A stretch of DNA of 64,000 nucleotides from Saccharopolyspora flava (GTDB lineage: Bacteria; Actinomycetota; Actinomycetes; Mycobacteriales; Pseudonocardiaceae). Shown piece after piece: positions 1-9,658 of the stretch. The DNA lies in contig NZ_FOZX01000003.1 in NCBI RefSeq assembly GCF_900116135.1, forward strand, positions 620,001-684,000. The letters are read 5' to 3'. How positions within the stretch are numbered: position 1 is the first letter of the stretch; every line of letters starts with the position of its first letter. Under the pieces are notes generated by a model, which had not been told where the DNA came from, did not search any database, and saw nothing but the letters and a program-made list of their open reading frames with translations. The translations under genes were made by a program, and so were the position numbers.

Positions 1-51
1 GTCCTGCTCCGGCCCGGTCTCCTCTCTCGGCTCTTCGTCCACTTCGGGCAC
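1..51 (-). CDS. Start of an unidentified downstream gene (partial)
   Basis: A GTG at 51-49 lies 3 bases after the acuC stop, with GGAG overlapping the stop region, and stays open to the window edge for 17 codons. The visible residues are very acidic (VPEVDEEPREETGPEQD). It probably follows acuC in the same transcript. Nothing here identifies the product; in other bacteria acuC neighbours acetyltransferase or acetyl-CoA synthetase genes, but that is only context. Confidence 0.4.
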   Translation of the reverse strand, partial: MPEVDEEPREETGPEQD

Positions 52-54
52 TCC

Positions 55-1230
55 TCAGTCGCGACTGTCAGCCGGGTCCAGGCCGAGCAGCGGGAACACC
101 GCGTGCCGGGCGTCGCGGATCGCGGTGTCGACCGCGGAGGCGGTCACCCCCGACCAGCGCTCGAAGGACGGGTCGGCCCCGTCCGACATCGACGTCGGCA
201 TCGGCACGTTCTGAGCACGCCGGACGGCGTGCGCGATCCAATCCTCGGGGATGGTCGTCTCCGGCGCGATATCCCGGTTCAGCAGCGTCGCCAGCAGGTG
301 CGTCCAGGCCCGCGGCACCACCCGGAACAGCGAGTAGCCCCCGCCGCCCAGCGCCAGCCACTTGCCGCCGGCGTAGCTCTCGGCCAGCTCGCGCAGGTCC
401 TGGTAGGTCGCGCGCTGCGCGTCGACCGTCAGCGCCAGGTCGGCGAGCGGGTCGTCGCGGTGCGCGTCGGCCCCGCACTGGGTGACCAGCACCTGCGGCC
501 GGAACTGGTCCAGCACCGACGGGACCACCGCGTGGAAGGCGCGGCGCCAGTCGGCGTCACCGGTGCCGGGCGGCAGCGGGATGTTGACCGCGCTGCCGTC
601 GGCGTTGCCGCGCCCGACCTCGGTGGCGAAACCGGTTCCCGGCCACAGCGTCACCGGGTGCTGGTGCAGCGAGATCGTCATGACCCGCGGGTCGTCGTAG
701 AAGGCCGCCTGCACCCCGTCGCCGTGGTGCACGTCGACGTCGAGGTAGGCGATGCGCTCCACGCCCTGCTCCAGCATCCAGGCGATGGCCACCGAGCAGT
801 CGTTGTAGACGCAGAACCCGGCGGCGTGATCGGCCATCGCGTGGTGCAGGCCGCCGGCTATGTTGACCGCCCGGTCCGCCGCGCCCGAGACGATCTGCTC
901 GGCGGCCTTGATCGACGCTCCCGCGATCAGGGCGGAGGCCTCGTGCATCCGGTCGAAGACCGGGTTGTCGTCGGTGCCCAGGCCGTGCCCGACCTCCCAG
1001 GCGCTCAGCGGTGCGGCGCGCACCGCGGCCATGTACTCGGCGGTGTGCACGCGCAGCAGGTCCTGCTCGGTGGCGGGCTCGGGCTTGATCGTCTCCACGC
1101 CGTCGAGGACGCCGAGCGCGTTGGCCAGCCGCATGGTCAGGTCCAGGCGGATCGGATGCAGCGGATGGTGCCCGCCCAGGTCGTACTCGAGCACCGACTC
1201 GTCCCAGACCACGGCCAACTGAGAACCCAT
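55..1230 (-). CDS. acuC: AcuC-type histone-deacetylase-fold protein
   Basis: The 391-residue product has the arginase/deacetylase fold. Visible hallmarks are GGLHHAM with its catalytic His pair, YLDVDVHHGDGVQ with the zinc-binding Asp and His, and LALGGGGY near the C-terminus. AcuC proteins remove acetyl or similar groups from lysines of acetyl-CoA synthetase and other metabolic enzymes; the substrate here is inferred from the family. I start at the ATG at 1230 (MGSQLAVVW), where homology to the family begins, rather than at the upstream start at 1377, whose first 49 residues are Arg/Gly-rich and look untranslated. It is 86 bases downstream of the rhodanese gene on the same strand. Confidence 0.88.
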   Translation of the reverse strand: MGSQLAVVWDESVLEYDLGGHHPLHPIRLDLTMRLANALGVLDGVETIKPEPATEQDLLRVHTAEYMAAVRAAPLSAWEVGHGLGTDDNPVFDRMHEASALIAGASIKAAEQIVSGAADRAVNIAGGLHHAMADHAAGFCVYNDCSVAIAWMLEQGVERIAYLDVDVHHGDGVQAAFYDDPRVMTISLHQHPVTLWPGTGFATEVGRGNADGSAVNIPLPPGTGDADWRRAFHAVVPSVLDQFRPQVLVTQCGADAHRDDPLADLALTVDAQRATYQDLRELAESYAGGKWLALGGGGYSLFRVVPRAWTHLLATLLNRDIAPETTIPEDWIAHAVRRAQNVPMPTSMSDGADPSFERWSGVTASAVDTAIRDARHAVFPLLGLDPADSRD

Positions 1231-1316
1231 GTGCGGGACGCTACCTCCCGGCAGCGCCCCGACACAGGGGCTCGACCGTCCGAAATGCCCGGCGGGATGG
1301 CGTGCGCGCCGAGGGC

Positions 1317-2168
1317 TCAGCCGGGCTCCGGCCCGGTCGCCGCCGGTCGTGACGGGTCCGCCGCCCAGTTCGACCACGAGCCCGCGTAGAGCGCGGCAGG
1401 CGCCTGGGCATCGGTGACGCCGGCGTGTTCCAGCGCCAGCAGCACCGAGCAGGCCGTGACGCCCGAGCCGCAGTAGGCGCCGACGGCGGTGTCACCGGTG
1501 ACGCCCAGGTCGGCGAAGCGCTCGGCCAGCTCCGCGGGCAAACGCCACTTGCCGGTGGAACCGGTGTGCTCGCCGAACGGCGCGTTGCGCGCGCCCGGGA
1601 CGTGCCCGGCCCGCGGGTCCATCGGTTCCACGTCGCCCCGGTAGCGCTCCGGGGCCCGGGCGTCGAGCAGCACGCCGTCGCGGGCCAGCGCAGCAGCCTG
1701 GTCGGCGTCGATCACAGGCATCGACCCGGGACGCACCCGGAACCCGCCATCACTCGGTCCGGGGACATCGGTGGTGGTCGGCTTGCCCTCGGCGGTCCAC
1801 GCCGCGTAGCCGCCGTCGAGCACGGCCACCGACCGGTGCCCGGCCCAGCGCAGCAACCACCACGCGCGCGCCGCCGCCGAACCGTTGTCGGCGTCGTAGA
1901 CCACGACAGGGCGGTCGGCATCGACCCCCGCACGGCGCAGCACCTCCTGCAGCGCGGCCGGATCGGGCAGCGGATGCCGCCCGGCCGGGCCGGGCTCGGC
2001 GGCCAGCTCGCCGTCCAGGTCCACGAAAACCGCTCCGGGCAAATGCCCCACCGCGTAGTCGTCGCGGCCCGGTGGACCGAGCAGGGACCACCGCACGTCC
2101 AACAGGGTCGGGTGCGGCTGGGCACCCAGTGCGGTCATGAGATCATCGGTACTGATCAAGGGATGCAT
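1317..2168 (-). CDS. sseA: Sulfurtransferase with two rhodanese domains (3-mercaptopyruvate type)
   Basis: The protein has 283 residues, the usual length for tandem-rhodanese sulfurtransferases. The N-terminal inactive domain contains HLPGAVFVDLD and VVVYDADN. The C-terminal domain carries the active-site loop CGSGVTAC; CGSGVTA is typical of 3-mercaptopyruvate sulfurtransferases rather than the CRKG of thiosulfate enzymes. It would transfer sulfane sulfur to thiols or cyanide in the cytoplasm. The start is the ATG at 2168. It is divergent from ideR across about 120 bases and upstream of acuC on the same strand. The physiological substrate is inferred. Confidence 0.87.
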   Translation of the reverse strand: MHPLISTDDLMTALGAQPHPTLLDVRWSLLGPPGRDDYAVGHLPGAVFVDLDGELAAEPGPAGRHPLPDPAALQEVLRRAGVDADRPVVVYDADNGSAAARAWWLLRWAGHRSVAVLDGGYAAWTAEGKPTTTDVPGPSDGGFRVRPGSMPVIDADQAAALARDGVLLDARAPERYRGDVEPMDPRAGHVPGARNAPFGEHTGSTGKWRLPAELAERFADLGVTGDTAVGAYCGSGVTACSVLLALEHAGVTDAQAPAALYAGSWSNWAADPSRPAATGPEPG

Positions 2169-2232
2169 GACGGCCTTTCGAAGCCCGCCGACGAGGTCGG
2201 TCGCTGATCCTGGCTGTCAACTCCCCGGCCAC

Positions 2233-2261
2233 TGACCGTTGTCGCTGGCAGCGACTAGCAT
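2233..2261 (+). promoter_or_regulatory. Candidate ideR promoter
   Basis: TAGCAT at 2256-2261 is a good actinobacterial -10 element, with TGACCG at 2233-2238 and a 17-base spacer. It precedes the ideR GTG by about 30 bases. The -35 element is weak. Confidence 0.35.
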
Positions 2262-2290
2262 CGTGGTTGGGACTTGAATGGGGAGCCGAC

Positions 2291-2982
2291 GTGAACGATC
2301 TCATCGATACCACTGAGATGTACCTCCGCACCATCTACGACCTCGAGGAAGAGGGCGTGGTGCCGCTGCGCGCGCGGATCGCCGAGCGCCTGGAGCAGAG
2401 CGGACCGACCGTCAGTCAGACGGTGGCCCGCATGGAGCGCGACGGCCTGCTCACGGTCGCCGAGGATCGCCACCTCGAGCTGACCAAGGCCGGCCGCGCC
2501 CGCGCGATCAGCGTGATGCGCAAGCACCGGCTCGCCGAGCGGCTCCTCGTCGACGTGATCGGTCTCGAGTGGGAGCACGTGCACAACGAGGCGTGCCGCT
2601 GGGAGCACGTGATGAGCGAGGCCGTCGAGCGCAAGCTCGTCAAGCTCCTCGGCGGCCCCACCACCTCCCCCTACGGCAACCCCATCCCCGGCCTGGACGA
2701 CCTCGGCGTCGACCACGTCGACGGCGGCTCCGAGGGCGAGCTCCAGCGCGTCGATGAGATCGCCCGCAACGGCGGTGGCCGCGCGGTCATCCGCCGGATC
2801 TCCGAGCACGTGCAGCTGGACCCGGATCTGATGACCGACCTGAAGGAGGTCGGGGTCGTCCCGGGCAACGAGGTCGAGATCATGTCGGTGGTCGGGGCGA
2901 ACAAGCCGATCGAGGTCCGGGGCCAGAGCGGTGCCGCCGAGCTGACCTCCAGCATCGCGCACGCGGTCATGGTGACGGCCAA

Positions 2983-2986
<4 letters not shown>
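2291..2986 (+). CDS. ideR: Iron-dependent repressor IdeR (DtxR family)
   Basis: This 231-residue regulator aligns over its whole length with mycobacterial IdeR: an N-terminal winged helix (DTTEMYLRTIYDLEEEG, SGPTVSQTVARMERDGLL), a dimerisation/metal domain and a C-terminal SH3-like domain. Numbered from the GTG at 2291, all expected metal ligands are present: Met10, His79, Glu83, His98, Cys102, Glu105 and His106. With Fe2+ bound it should repress siderophore and iron-uptake genes and activate iron storage. I chose GTG 2291 because GGGGAG lies 6-11 bases upstream and it gives the family N-terminus; an upstream ATG at 2279 would add four residues. The stop overlaps the galK start. Confidence 0.95.
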
Positions 2987-4161
<1,175 letters not shown>

Positions 4162-4227
4162 CGACCCGGTCCTCGGCCACCGCTTCCCGCTGAGTCGATA
4201 GGTTCTCCCACGGAAGGCAGTGCGCAG

Positions 4228-5190
4228 TTGAAGCTCCTGGTCACAGGCGGTGCCGGTTACGTCGGAAGCGTGTGCGCGGCACGCCTGGTGGAAGCAGGCC
4301 ACGAGGTCGTCGTGGTCGACGACCTGTCCACCGGGCACGCCGACGCGGTCCCGGACGGCTGCAAGTTCGTCGAGGCGGACATCGCCTCGGCGGCCGGTGA
4401 GCTGCTCGCCGAGCGGTTCGACGGCGTGCTGCACTTCGCGGCGAAGTCGCTCGTCGGCGAGTCGATGGAGCAGCCGCAGAAGTACTGGCAGGGCAACGTC
4501 GTGACGTCGCTGCGCCTGCTGGACGCGATGCGCGAACACGGCACGCCGCGCCTGGTGTTCTCCTCCACGGCGGCGACGTACGGCGAACCGGAGGCCTCCC
4601 CGATCACCGAGGACCTCCCGACGCGGCCCACCAACACCTACGGTGCGACCAAGCTGGCGATCGATCACGCGATCACGTCGTACGCGACCGCCCACGGCAT
4701 CGGCGCGGTCAGCCTCCGGTACTTCAACGTCGCCGGTGCTCACGGCGCCTTCGGCGAGCGGCACGCCGTGGAGACCCACCTGATCCCGATCGTGCTGCAG
4801 GTGGCGCTGGGCCAGCGCGAGCAGGTGCAGATCTTCGGCGAGGACTGGCCCACCGCCGACGGCACCTGCGTCCGCGACTACATCCACGTCACCGACCTCG
4901 CCGACGCCCACCTGCTGGCGCTGGAAAACGCGACGAGCGGCCAGCACCGCATCTACAACCTGGGCAACGGCACGGGCTTCTCGGTCAAGCAGGTCATCGA
5001 CACCTGCCGCGAGGTCACCGGGCACCCGATCCCCGCCGCCGTCGCGCCCCGCCGGGCCGGCGACCCCGCGACGCTGGTGGCCTCCAGCCGGCGCGCCCGG
5101 GACGAGCTGGGGTGGCAGCCCCAGCGAGCCGACCTCGGCGTGATCGTCGGTGACGCGTGGGAGTTCACCCGCGCCCGCCACGCGTCCTGA
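4228..5190 (+). CDS. galE: UDP-glucose 4-epimerase
   Basis: GalE interconverts UDP-galactose and UDP-glucose, completing the Leloir pathway with GalK or supplying UDP-galactose for the cell envelope. The 320-residue SDR has the NAD-binding GGAGYVGS motif at residues 7-14, catalytic Ser-Thr ([10 protein letters not shown]) and the Tyr-x3-Lys pair in NTYGATK. The start is a TTG at 4228 with GGAAGG 10 bases upstream; the nearby GTG at 4220 runs into a stop at once. A dtxR-galE transcript is known in corynebacteria, so the position behind ideR is conserved, here with galK between them. Confidence 0.94.
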   Translation: MKLLVTGGAGYVGSVCAARLVEAGHEVVVVDDLSTGHADAVPDGCKFVEADIASAAGELLAERFDGVLHFAAKSLVGESMEQPQKYWQGNVVTSLRLLDAMREHGTPRLVFSSTAATYGEPEASPITEDLPTRPTNTYGATKLAIDHAITSYATAHGIGAVSLRYFNVAGAHGAFGERHAVETHLIPIVLQVALGQREQVQIFGEDWPTADGTCVRDYIHVTDLADAHLLALENATSGQHRIYNLGNGTGFSVKQVIDTCREVTGHPIPAAVAPRRAGDPATLVASSRRARDELGWQPQRADLGVIVGDAWEFTRARHAS

Positions 5191-5216
5191 GCGCTTCTTC
5201 CGCTTCTTCGCGCACA

Positions 5217-6317
5217 TCAGCAGGGTCCTTCCTCGTCGAGCAGGAGCTGGACGTCATCGGCCGAACCTCGGGCGATGCGGGCCAGCTCCGCCGGCGGGAC
5301 CCCCGCGTCCAGCGCCCGCCGGAGCAGAACCCCGAGGTTGTGGTCGAGCTTGACCTTCTCGATGCGCTCCAGGGCGACGCTGGCCAGCGAGCCCTCGCCG
5401 CGGACGTAGGCCGAGAACGCCAGCAGCGCGGCGACTTCCACCACCTCGGGTTCGGGAGCCTTGCGCACGAGGGTGAGCCAGAGCTCCTCGGCCGGGCGCG
5501 CCAGCTCGGTCAGCGCCGCGCCGATGACGACGTCGCGGACCCCCACGTCCGACACCGCCTGCAGCACCCCGAGCAGGTCGTCCTCGGTGAGCGCCGAACC
5601 GGCCGCGATGCGCCGCATCGCGGCGAAGACCGTGCGCACGTCGCGGTCGTGGCGTGAGGGGTCGTAGGAGTCGATGGCGTCCTCGACGAGCGCGTCGAGC
5701 TTCGCCGACCAGCGGTTGAGCACTTCCGGTGATTCGGGCGCGACGAGCTCGCGCAGCTCGTCGCGGCTGCCGAAGGTGACGGCCCCCTCGGAGGCCATCA
5801 GCGCTCCCATGGGGGATTCCTTCGGGTCCGCGACGACGCCGCGGCAGTCCGGGTCGTAGTAGCACGTCCACGGCTCGCCGACCGCGATCTCCGGGACGTG
5901 CACCGCGTGGGCGGTGATGATTCCCGCCTGCAGCAACGTTTTCCGGAGGACTTCGACGACGTCGGCCAGCGGCGTGCCGGAGCCGTCGCCGGGGGTGTCG
6001 GTGGCGTGGCAGGAGCCGCCGCAGGTCTCCGGGCACGCGGCCAGGTTGGGCCGGTCCCCGATCACGACCATGAACACGCCTTCGGCCTGTTGTCGGCTCA
6101 CGGGCCCGGTGAGCAGGAGTTCGCTGAACGTGCAGGCCTGCGAGGGGCACGGCAGGTCGACGCGCATGGTCGCGCCGAACCTCGGTGTCCCGGTCAGGTC
6201 GTGCATGGTGATCAGCACGAACGAGTCGGTCGGGTGGAAGCCGAGCATGTGCGGGATCGCGGCGAGCACGTCCCCGGGATCGCTCAGCGAGAGCTGGGTG
6301 TTCAATCGCGTCGTCAT
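5217..6317 (-). CDS. DUF4192 family protein
   Basis: A 366-residue protein with the typical DUF4192 opening (LSDPGDVLAAIPHMLGFHPTDSFVL). The family is widespread in actinobacteria and its function is unknown. The N-terminal half is beta-rich with Cys clusters (CPSQAC, CPETCGGSC) that might bind metal; the C-terminal part reads as helical, repeat-like sequence (ALLAFSAYVRGEGSLASVALE). I start at ATG 6317; a GTG at 6326 would add three residues, and neither has a clear ribosome binding site. It converges on galE with a 26-base gap and no obvious terminator. Confidence 0.8.
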   Translation of the reverse strand: MTTRLNTQLSLSDPGDVLAAIPHMLGFHPTDSFVLITMHDLTGTPRFGATMRVDLPCPSQACTFSELLLTGPVSRQQAEGVFMVVIGDRPNLAACPETCGGSCHATDTPGDGSGTPLADVVEVLRKTLLQAGIITAHAVHVPEIAVGEPWTCYYDPDCRGVVADPKESPMGALMASEGAVTFGSRDELRELVAPESPEVLNRWSAKLDALVEDAIDSYDPSRHDRDVRTVFAAMRRIAAGSALTEDDLLGVLQAVSDVGVRDVVIGAALTELARPAEELWLTLVRKAPEPEVVEVAALLAFSAYVRGEGSLASVALERIEKVKLDHNLGVLLRRALDAGVPPAELARIARGSADDVQLLLDEEGPC

Positions 6318-6508
6318 GTCCACCACGATGCGGACGAAAATGCCTCGGCCGAAAGGGAATTCGGCAATCTGCGGACAACTTCGTCCGCTGTGGACGAATC
6401 GGGGTTGAAACGCTTGAAATCACGCCGATCAGCGACGCCCGGTCAGGTCAAACTTCCACCGGACCGGGCATCACCCTCGGTCATGACAGCGGTTTTCGCG
6501 AAGAACCG

Positions 6509-8290
6509 TCACGAAATCCGCCCGACGACGGGCACCGAGATCCGCGTGCGCGCCAGGTCCAGCGCCAGCCCCGCTCCCGGACGCGGCCGCAGCGTGAAGT
6601 CGTGATCGCTGGAGAGCAGCACGACGCCGAGCCGGTGTCCCGGCGCGAACACGTAGTCGTCGGGCTGCATCCGCACGGTGATCTCGTACGGGCGGCCCGG
6701 TTCGATCGGCGTCGTCCGGTCCAGGGCCTCGCGGTTCTGCGGGTCCGCCCAGCCCCGGGTGACCACCGAGACCGACCCGTCCGGGGCCTGATCGACCAGC
6801 AGCGCGGTCACGTTGGCGGCAGGCCGGTCGAAGGTGAGCCCGAGCTCGGCGCGCACCTCGCCGCTGATCCGCGCGCGCTCGGCGAGCGGTTCGGTGAAGT
6901 AGGCCAGCCGGTTCGGCGAGCTCGGGGCGGCGGCGAGGTCCTCGGCCTTCTGCCCCGCGTCGTCGGTGAGCCCCTCCACGCCCTGCCGAACAGCGGTTCC
7001 GACGCTCAGACCGCCGCGCTGCGGGCCGCCCGCGGACGGGCGCAGCACCGTCTCGGCTGCGCCCGGAGCAGGCCATTCGGCCTCCTCGGTCCAGCTGCCG
7101 TCCTCGCGCTGGACCGTGGCGCGGGGCTCGTCCTCGACACCGTTGGGCACGCCGTGCAGGTAGCGGGTGAACCACCGGTTGAGGGTCCGCAGCCAGTCCT
7201 GCTCGCGCAGTTCGACGGGGTCGGTGTGGCCGGACTGGTGCCACCAGATCTTGTGCGGCACGTCGTGCTCCCGCAGCGCCTCGTACCACTGGGCGGCCTG
7301 GCGGGTCTTGACGTTCCAGTCGTTGAGCCCGTGCACCGACAGCACCGCCGCGTGCACCCGGTCGACGTCGTCGAGGTAGTTGCGCCGGTCCCAGAAGGGG
7401 CTGTAGTCGCCGGTGATCCGGTCCTGCTCGGCGGTGAGCCCGTCGATCACCGGCCGGCAGGGCTCGCGGTCGGCGCGGGTGTGGACGTACTCGGCCAGCA
7501 CGTCGGCGTCCTCGCCCTGGTAACCGCCGGGTGCGACCACGGCGCCATCGGAGCGGTAGTAGTCGTACCAGTTCGAGATCGCCCCGATCGGCACGATCGC
7601 CTCCAGCCCGTCGACGCCGGTGGCGGCGACCGCGTTGGGCAGGGTCCCGTTGTAGGAGACGCCCATCATGCCGACCTTGCCGGTCGACCAGGTCGCGGGC
7701 ACCTCGGCACCGGACGCGTCGCGGCCCGGTGCCCGGCCGTTGAGCCAGTCCACCACGGACTTCGCGCCGATCGTCTCGTTCTCGCCCCCGGTGGTCGGGC
7801 AACCGGTGGACTCGCCGGTGCCCAGCGACTCCGCGTAGACCACGGCGTAGCCCCTGGCCAGCAGGTACTGCTCGTAAGCCCAGTCGATGTCGGCGGCGGC
7901 CGCGATGCGCTCGTCACCGGCGGCGCTGAGCGTCGTCCGGGAACCGGAGCGCTCCGGCACGTGCAGCTCGGTGTCGACGTTGTGGTTGGGCACGTCGTTG
8001 CCGCCGGAGAAGTACGGGCTGGCCTGGTAGACCACCGGCACCCGCAGCCCCTGGTCGGACTCGGCGGGCCGGACCACCTGGACGTGCACCCGGTCCTGCT
8101 CGCCGTCGTGGTCGCTGTCGACGGGCGCGGTGACGAACAGGTCCTGCCGGACCGCGCGTGCCGGGTCGAACACCGGCTGCGCTTCACCGTCGGCGAACAC
8201 CGGCCCCTGCGGTGGCTGGGCCGCCGCAAGAGAGCCGACCAGGGGCAGGGCGATGATCGCCGCGAGCAAACCCGTCCGAACGCGCCGCAT
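6509..8290 (-). CDS. Secreted CocE/NonD-type hydrolase (Xaa-Pro dipeptidyl-peptidase, S15)
   Basis: A 593-residue alpha/beta hydrolase of the S15/CocE family, cleaving X-Pro dipeptides or acyl esters outside the cell. The nucleophile elbow is GVSYNG, the acid lies in HGLNDWNVK and the catalytic His in WWHQSGHTDPV. A C-terminal jelly-roll (X-Pro dipeptidyl-peptidase C-terminal domain) follows. The start at 8290 gives a signal peptide (MRRVRTGLLAAIIALPLVG, then SLAAA as cleavage region) and has GGGAG about 8 bases upstream; an upstream ATG at 8356 would bury the signal peptide. SLGTGESTGCPTTGG is characteristic of secreted actinobacterial members. Peptidase versus esterase activity cannot be decided here. 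Confidence 0.9.
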   Translation of the reverse strand: MRRVRTGLLAAIIALPLVGSLAAAQPPQGPVFADGEAQPVFDPARAVRQDLFVTAPVDSDHDGEQDRVHVQVVRPAESDQGLRVPVVYQASPYFSGGNDVPNHNVDTELHVPERSGSRTTLSAAGDERIAAAADIDWAYEQYLLARGYAVVYAESLGTGESTGCPTTGGENETIGAKSVVDWLNGRAPGRDASGAEVPATWSTGKVGMMGVSYNGTLPNAVAATGVDGLEAIVPIGAISNWYDYYRSDGAVVAPGGYQGEDADVLAEYVHTRADREPCRPVIDGLTAEQDRITGDYSPFWDRRNYLDDVDRVHAAVLSVHGLNDWNVKTRQAAQWYEALREHDVPHKIWWHQSGHTDPVELREQDWLRTLNRWFTRYLHGVPNGVEDEPRATVQREDGSWTEEAEWPAPGAAETVLRPSAGGPQRGGLSVGTAVRQGVEGLTDDAGQKAEDLAAAPSSPNRLAYFTEPLAERARISGEVRAELGLTFDRPAANVTALLVDQAPDGSVSVVTRGWADPQNREALDRTTPIEPGRPYEITVRMQPDDYVFAPGHRLGVVLLSSDHDFTLRPRPGAGLALDLARTRISVPVVGRIS

Positions 8291-8438
8291 GCAGGCTCCC
8301 GAAACTGGAAAAGGGGACGATATCGGCACTGTTCTTAGCGCGGATCGGCGAGTCAATCACCGATGCGGCGCGTTCCCGCCACAACCACCTGACCGGCAGT
8401 AAGGTCGAAGCATCCGAACGGAAGACCTAGGAGTGCTC

Positions 8439-8732
8439 ATGTCGATTCCCTCCAGCGTGCTGACCTCGGCCGGGTTGATCGGTGGCTTCGCGGTGGCCCG
8501 CGCCTCGCAGCACCGGCACTGGGGCGGAGTCGTCGCGGCGGGCGCCGGTCTGGGAGCGATGGAGATCTGCCGACGCCGGGCCGGTGTCGTGCCCGCGCTG
8601 GCACTGGGCGCGACCTACGGGACCGCGCTCGCGGGGTCGCACCCGCTGGCCAAGAAGATCGGTGCCTGGCCGTCGGTGTTCGCCGTGACCGCGGCGACGG
8701 CCACCGCGGCGCACCTGCTCACCCGCCGCTGA
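8439..8732 (+). CDS. Small membrane protein of unknown function
   Basis: A 97-residue, strongly hydrophobic protein with about three short Ala/Gly-rich membrane segments (LTSAGLIGGFAVARA, VVAAGAGLGAM, VFAVTAATATAAHLL) and few charged residues. AGGAG lies 5 bases before the ATG at 8439; a GTG at 8433 would overlap that site. Its last 14 bases overlap the 3' end of the convergent SDR gene. I do not recognise the family. Confidence 0.65.
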   Translation: MSIPSSVLTSAGLIGGFAVARASQHRHWGGVVAAGAGLGAMEICRRRAGVVPALALGATYGTALAGSHPLAKKIGAWPSVFAVTAATATAAHLLTRR

Positions 8733-9459
8733 GGAACTCCTCGAAGGTCACCCGGCCCACCGCGCGGTCCGGGACGAGGTTCGCCCCGGACCGCAGCGCC
8801 CGGAACGTCGAGCCCGGCGGGCGCAGTCGCAGCACCCTCCGGCTCAGGCCGTTGGCCTGGAAGTACGCCCTGGTCAGGTCCTCGTGGGTGCGCACCTGCG
8901 GGCCACCCATGTCCGCCACGCGCCCCGCCGCGTCGCCGCGGGCCAGCTCGGCCAGCCGCTCGGCGACGTCGCGCACCGAGATCGGCTGGAACCGCACGCC
9001 GGACAGCGCCGCCACCAGCGGCGAACGGCGCTGCACCGAGCTGAACCTGGCGACGAGGTCGTGGAACTGGGTGGTGCGCAGGATCGTCCACGGCAGGCCG
9101 GATTCGCCGATCAGCCGCTCGGATTCGAGCTTGGCCCGGTAGTAGGACAACGGGATCCGGTCGATGCCGACGATGGAGATGTAGACCACGTGCGGCCGGC
9201 CGGAGCGGCGGGCGAGATCGACCAGGTTCCGGGTGGCCTGCACGTCGTGGCCGCTGTTGGTGGTCGCGCAGTGCACGATCACGTCCGCGCCCGCGACCGC
9301 GTCGGCGACGCCCTGCCGGGTGCGCAGGTCGCCGACCACCCTCCCGATGCCCGGACGGCGGCTGAGCACCGTCGCGTCCTCGTCGTCCGCCCGCAATCGG
9401 CGCACGAGCGCGCCACCCAGCGTTCCGGTCCCGCCGGTGACCAAGATCGACTTCCCCAC
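8719..9459 (-). CDS. NAD(P)H-binding atypical SDR (NmrA-like)
   Basis: A 246-residue Rossmann-fold protein with the dinucleotide loop VTGGTGTLGGALV at the N-terminus, then VLSRRPGIG, VVGDLRT and VIHCATT-like strand ends (here VIVHCATTNSG). There is a YYRAKLESE segment, the position of the Tyr-Lys of classical SDRs. Such NmrA/SDR_a5-type proteins act as NAD(P)H sensors or quinone/flavin reductases; the specific role is unknown. The GTG at 9459 follows a purine-rich GGAGAGGAG site; a more upstream ATG at 9486 would add nine charged residues. It is convergent with the small membrane protein and divergent from the aminotransferase. Confidence 0.82.
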   Translation of the reverse strand: MGKSILVTGGTGTLGGALVRRLRADDEDATVLSRRPGIGRVVGDLRTRQGVADAVAGADVIVHCATTNSGHDVQATRNLVDLARRSGRPHVVYISIVGIDRIPLSYYRAKLESERLIGESGLPWTILRTTQFHDLVARFSSVQRRSPLVAALSGVRFQPISVRDVAERLAELARGDAAGRVADMGGPQVRTHEDLTRAYFQANGLSRRVLRLRPPGSTFRALRSGANLVPDRAVGRVTFEEFLSGG

Positions 9460-9590
9460 GCCGCGCTCCTCTCCTCGAAGTCTCACCGGTCAGACGAGCC
9501 GGGAGCCGTGAACGTGACGCCATGACCAGCGCATTCGGTGACCCAGGTCATAGAGGCGCCGTGCGGTGCGGATTCGACCGCAGGTCGTGC

Positions 9591-9619
9591 TCACACCGGC
9601 CCGCCACAACGACTAGGCT
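9591..9619 (+). promoter_or_regulatory. Candidate promoter of the aminotransferase gene
   Basis: TAGGCT at 9614-9619 is a strong -10 element 39 bases before the GTG. The matching -35 (TCACAC at 9591-9596, 17-base spacer) is poor, so only the -10 is persuasive. Confidence 0.4.
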
Positions 9620-9658
9620 GTTTCCTGCTCGTTACCCGATACGGCGAAGGATTCACCG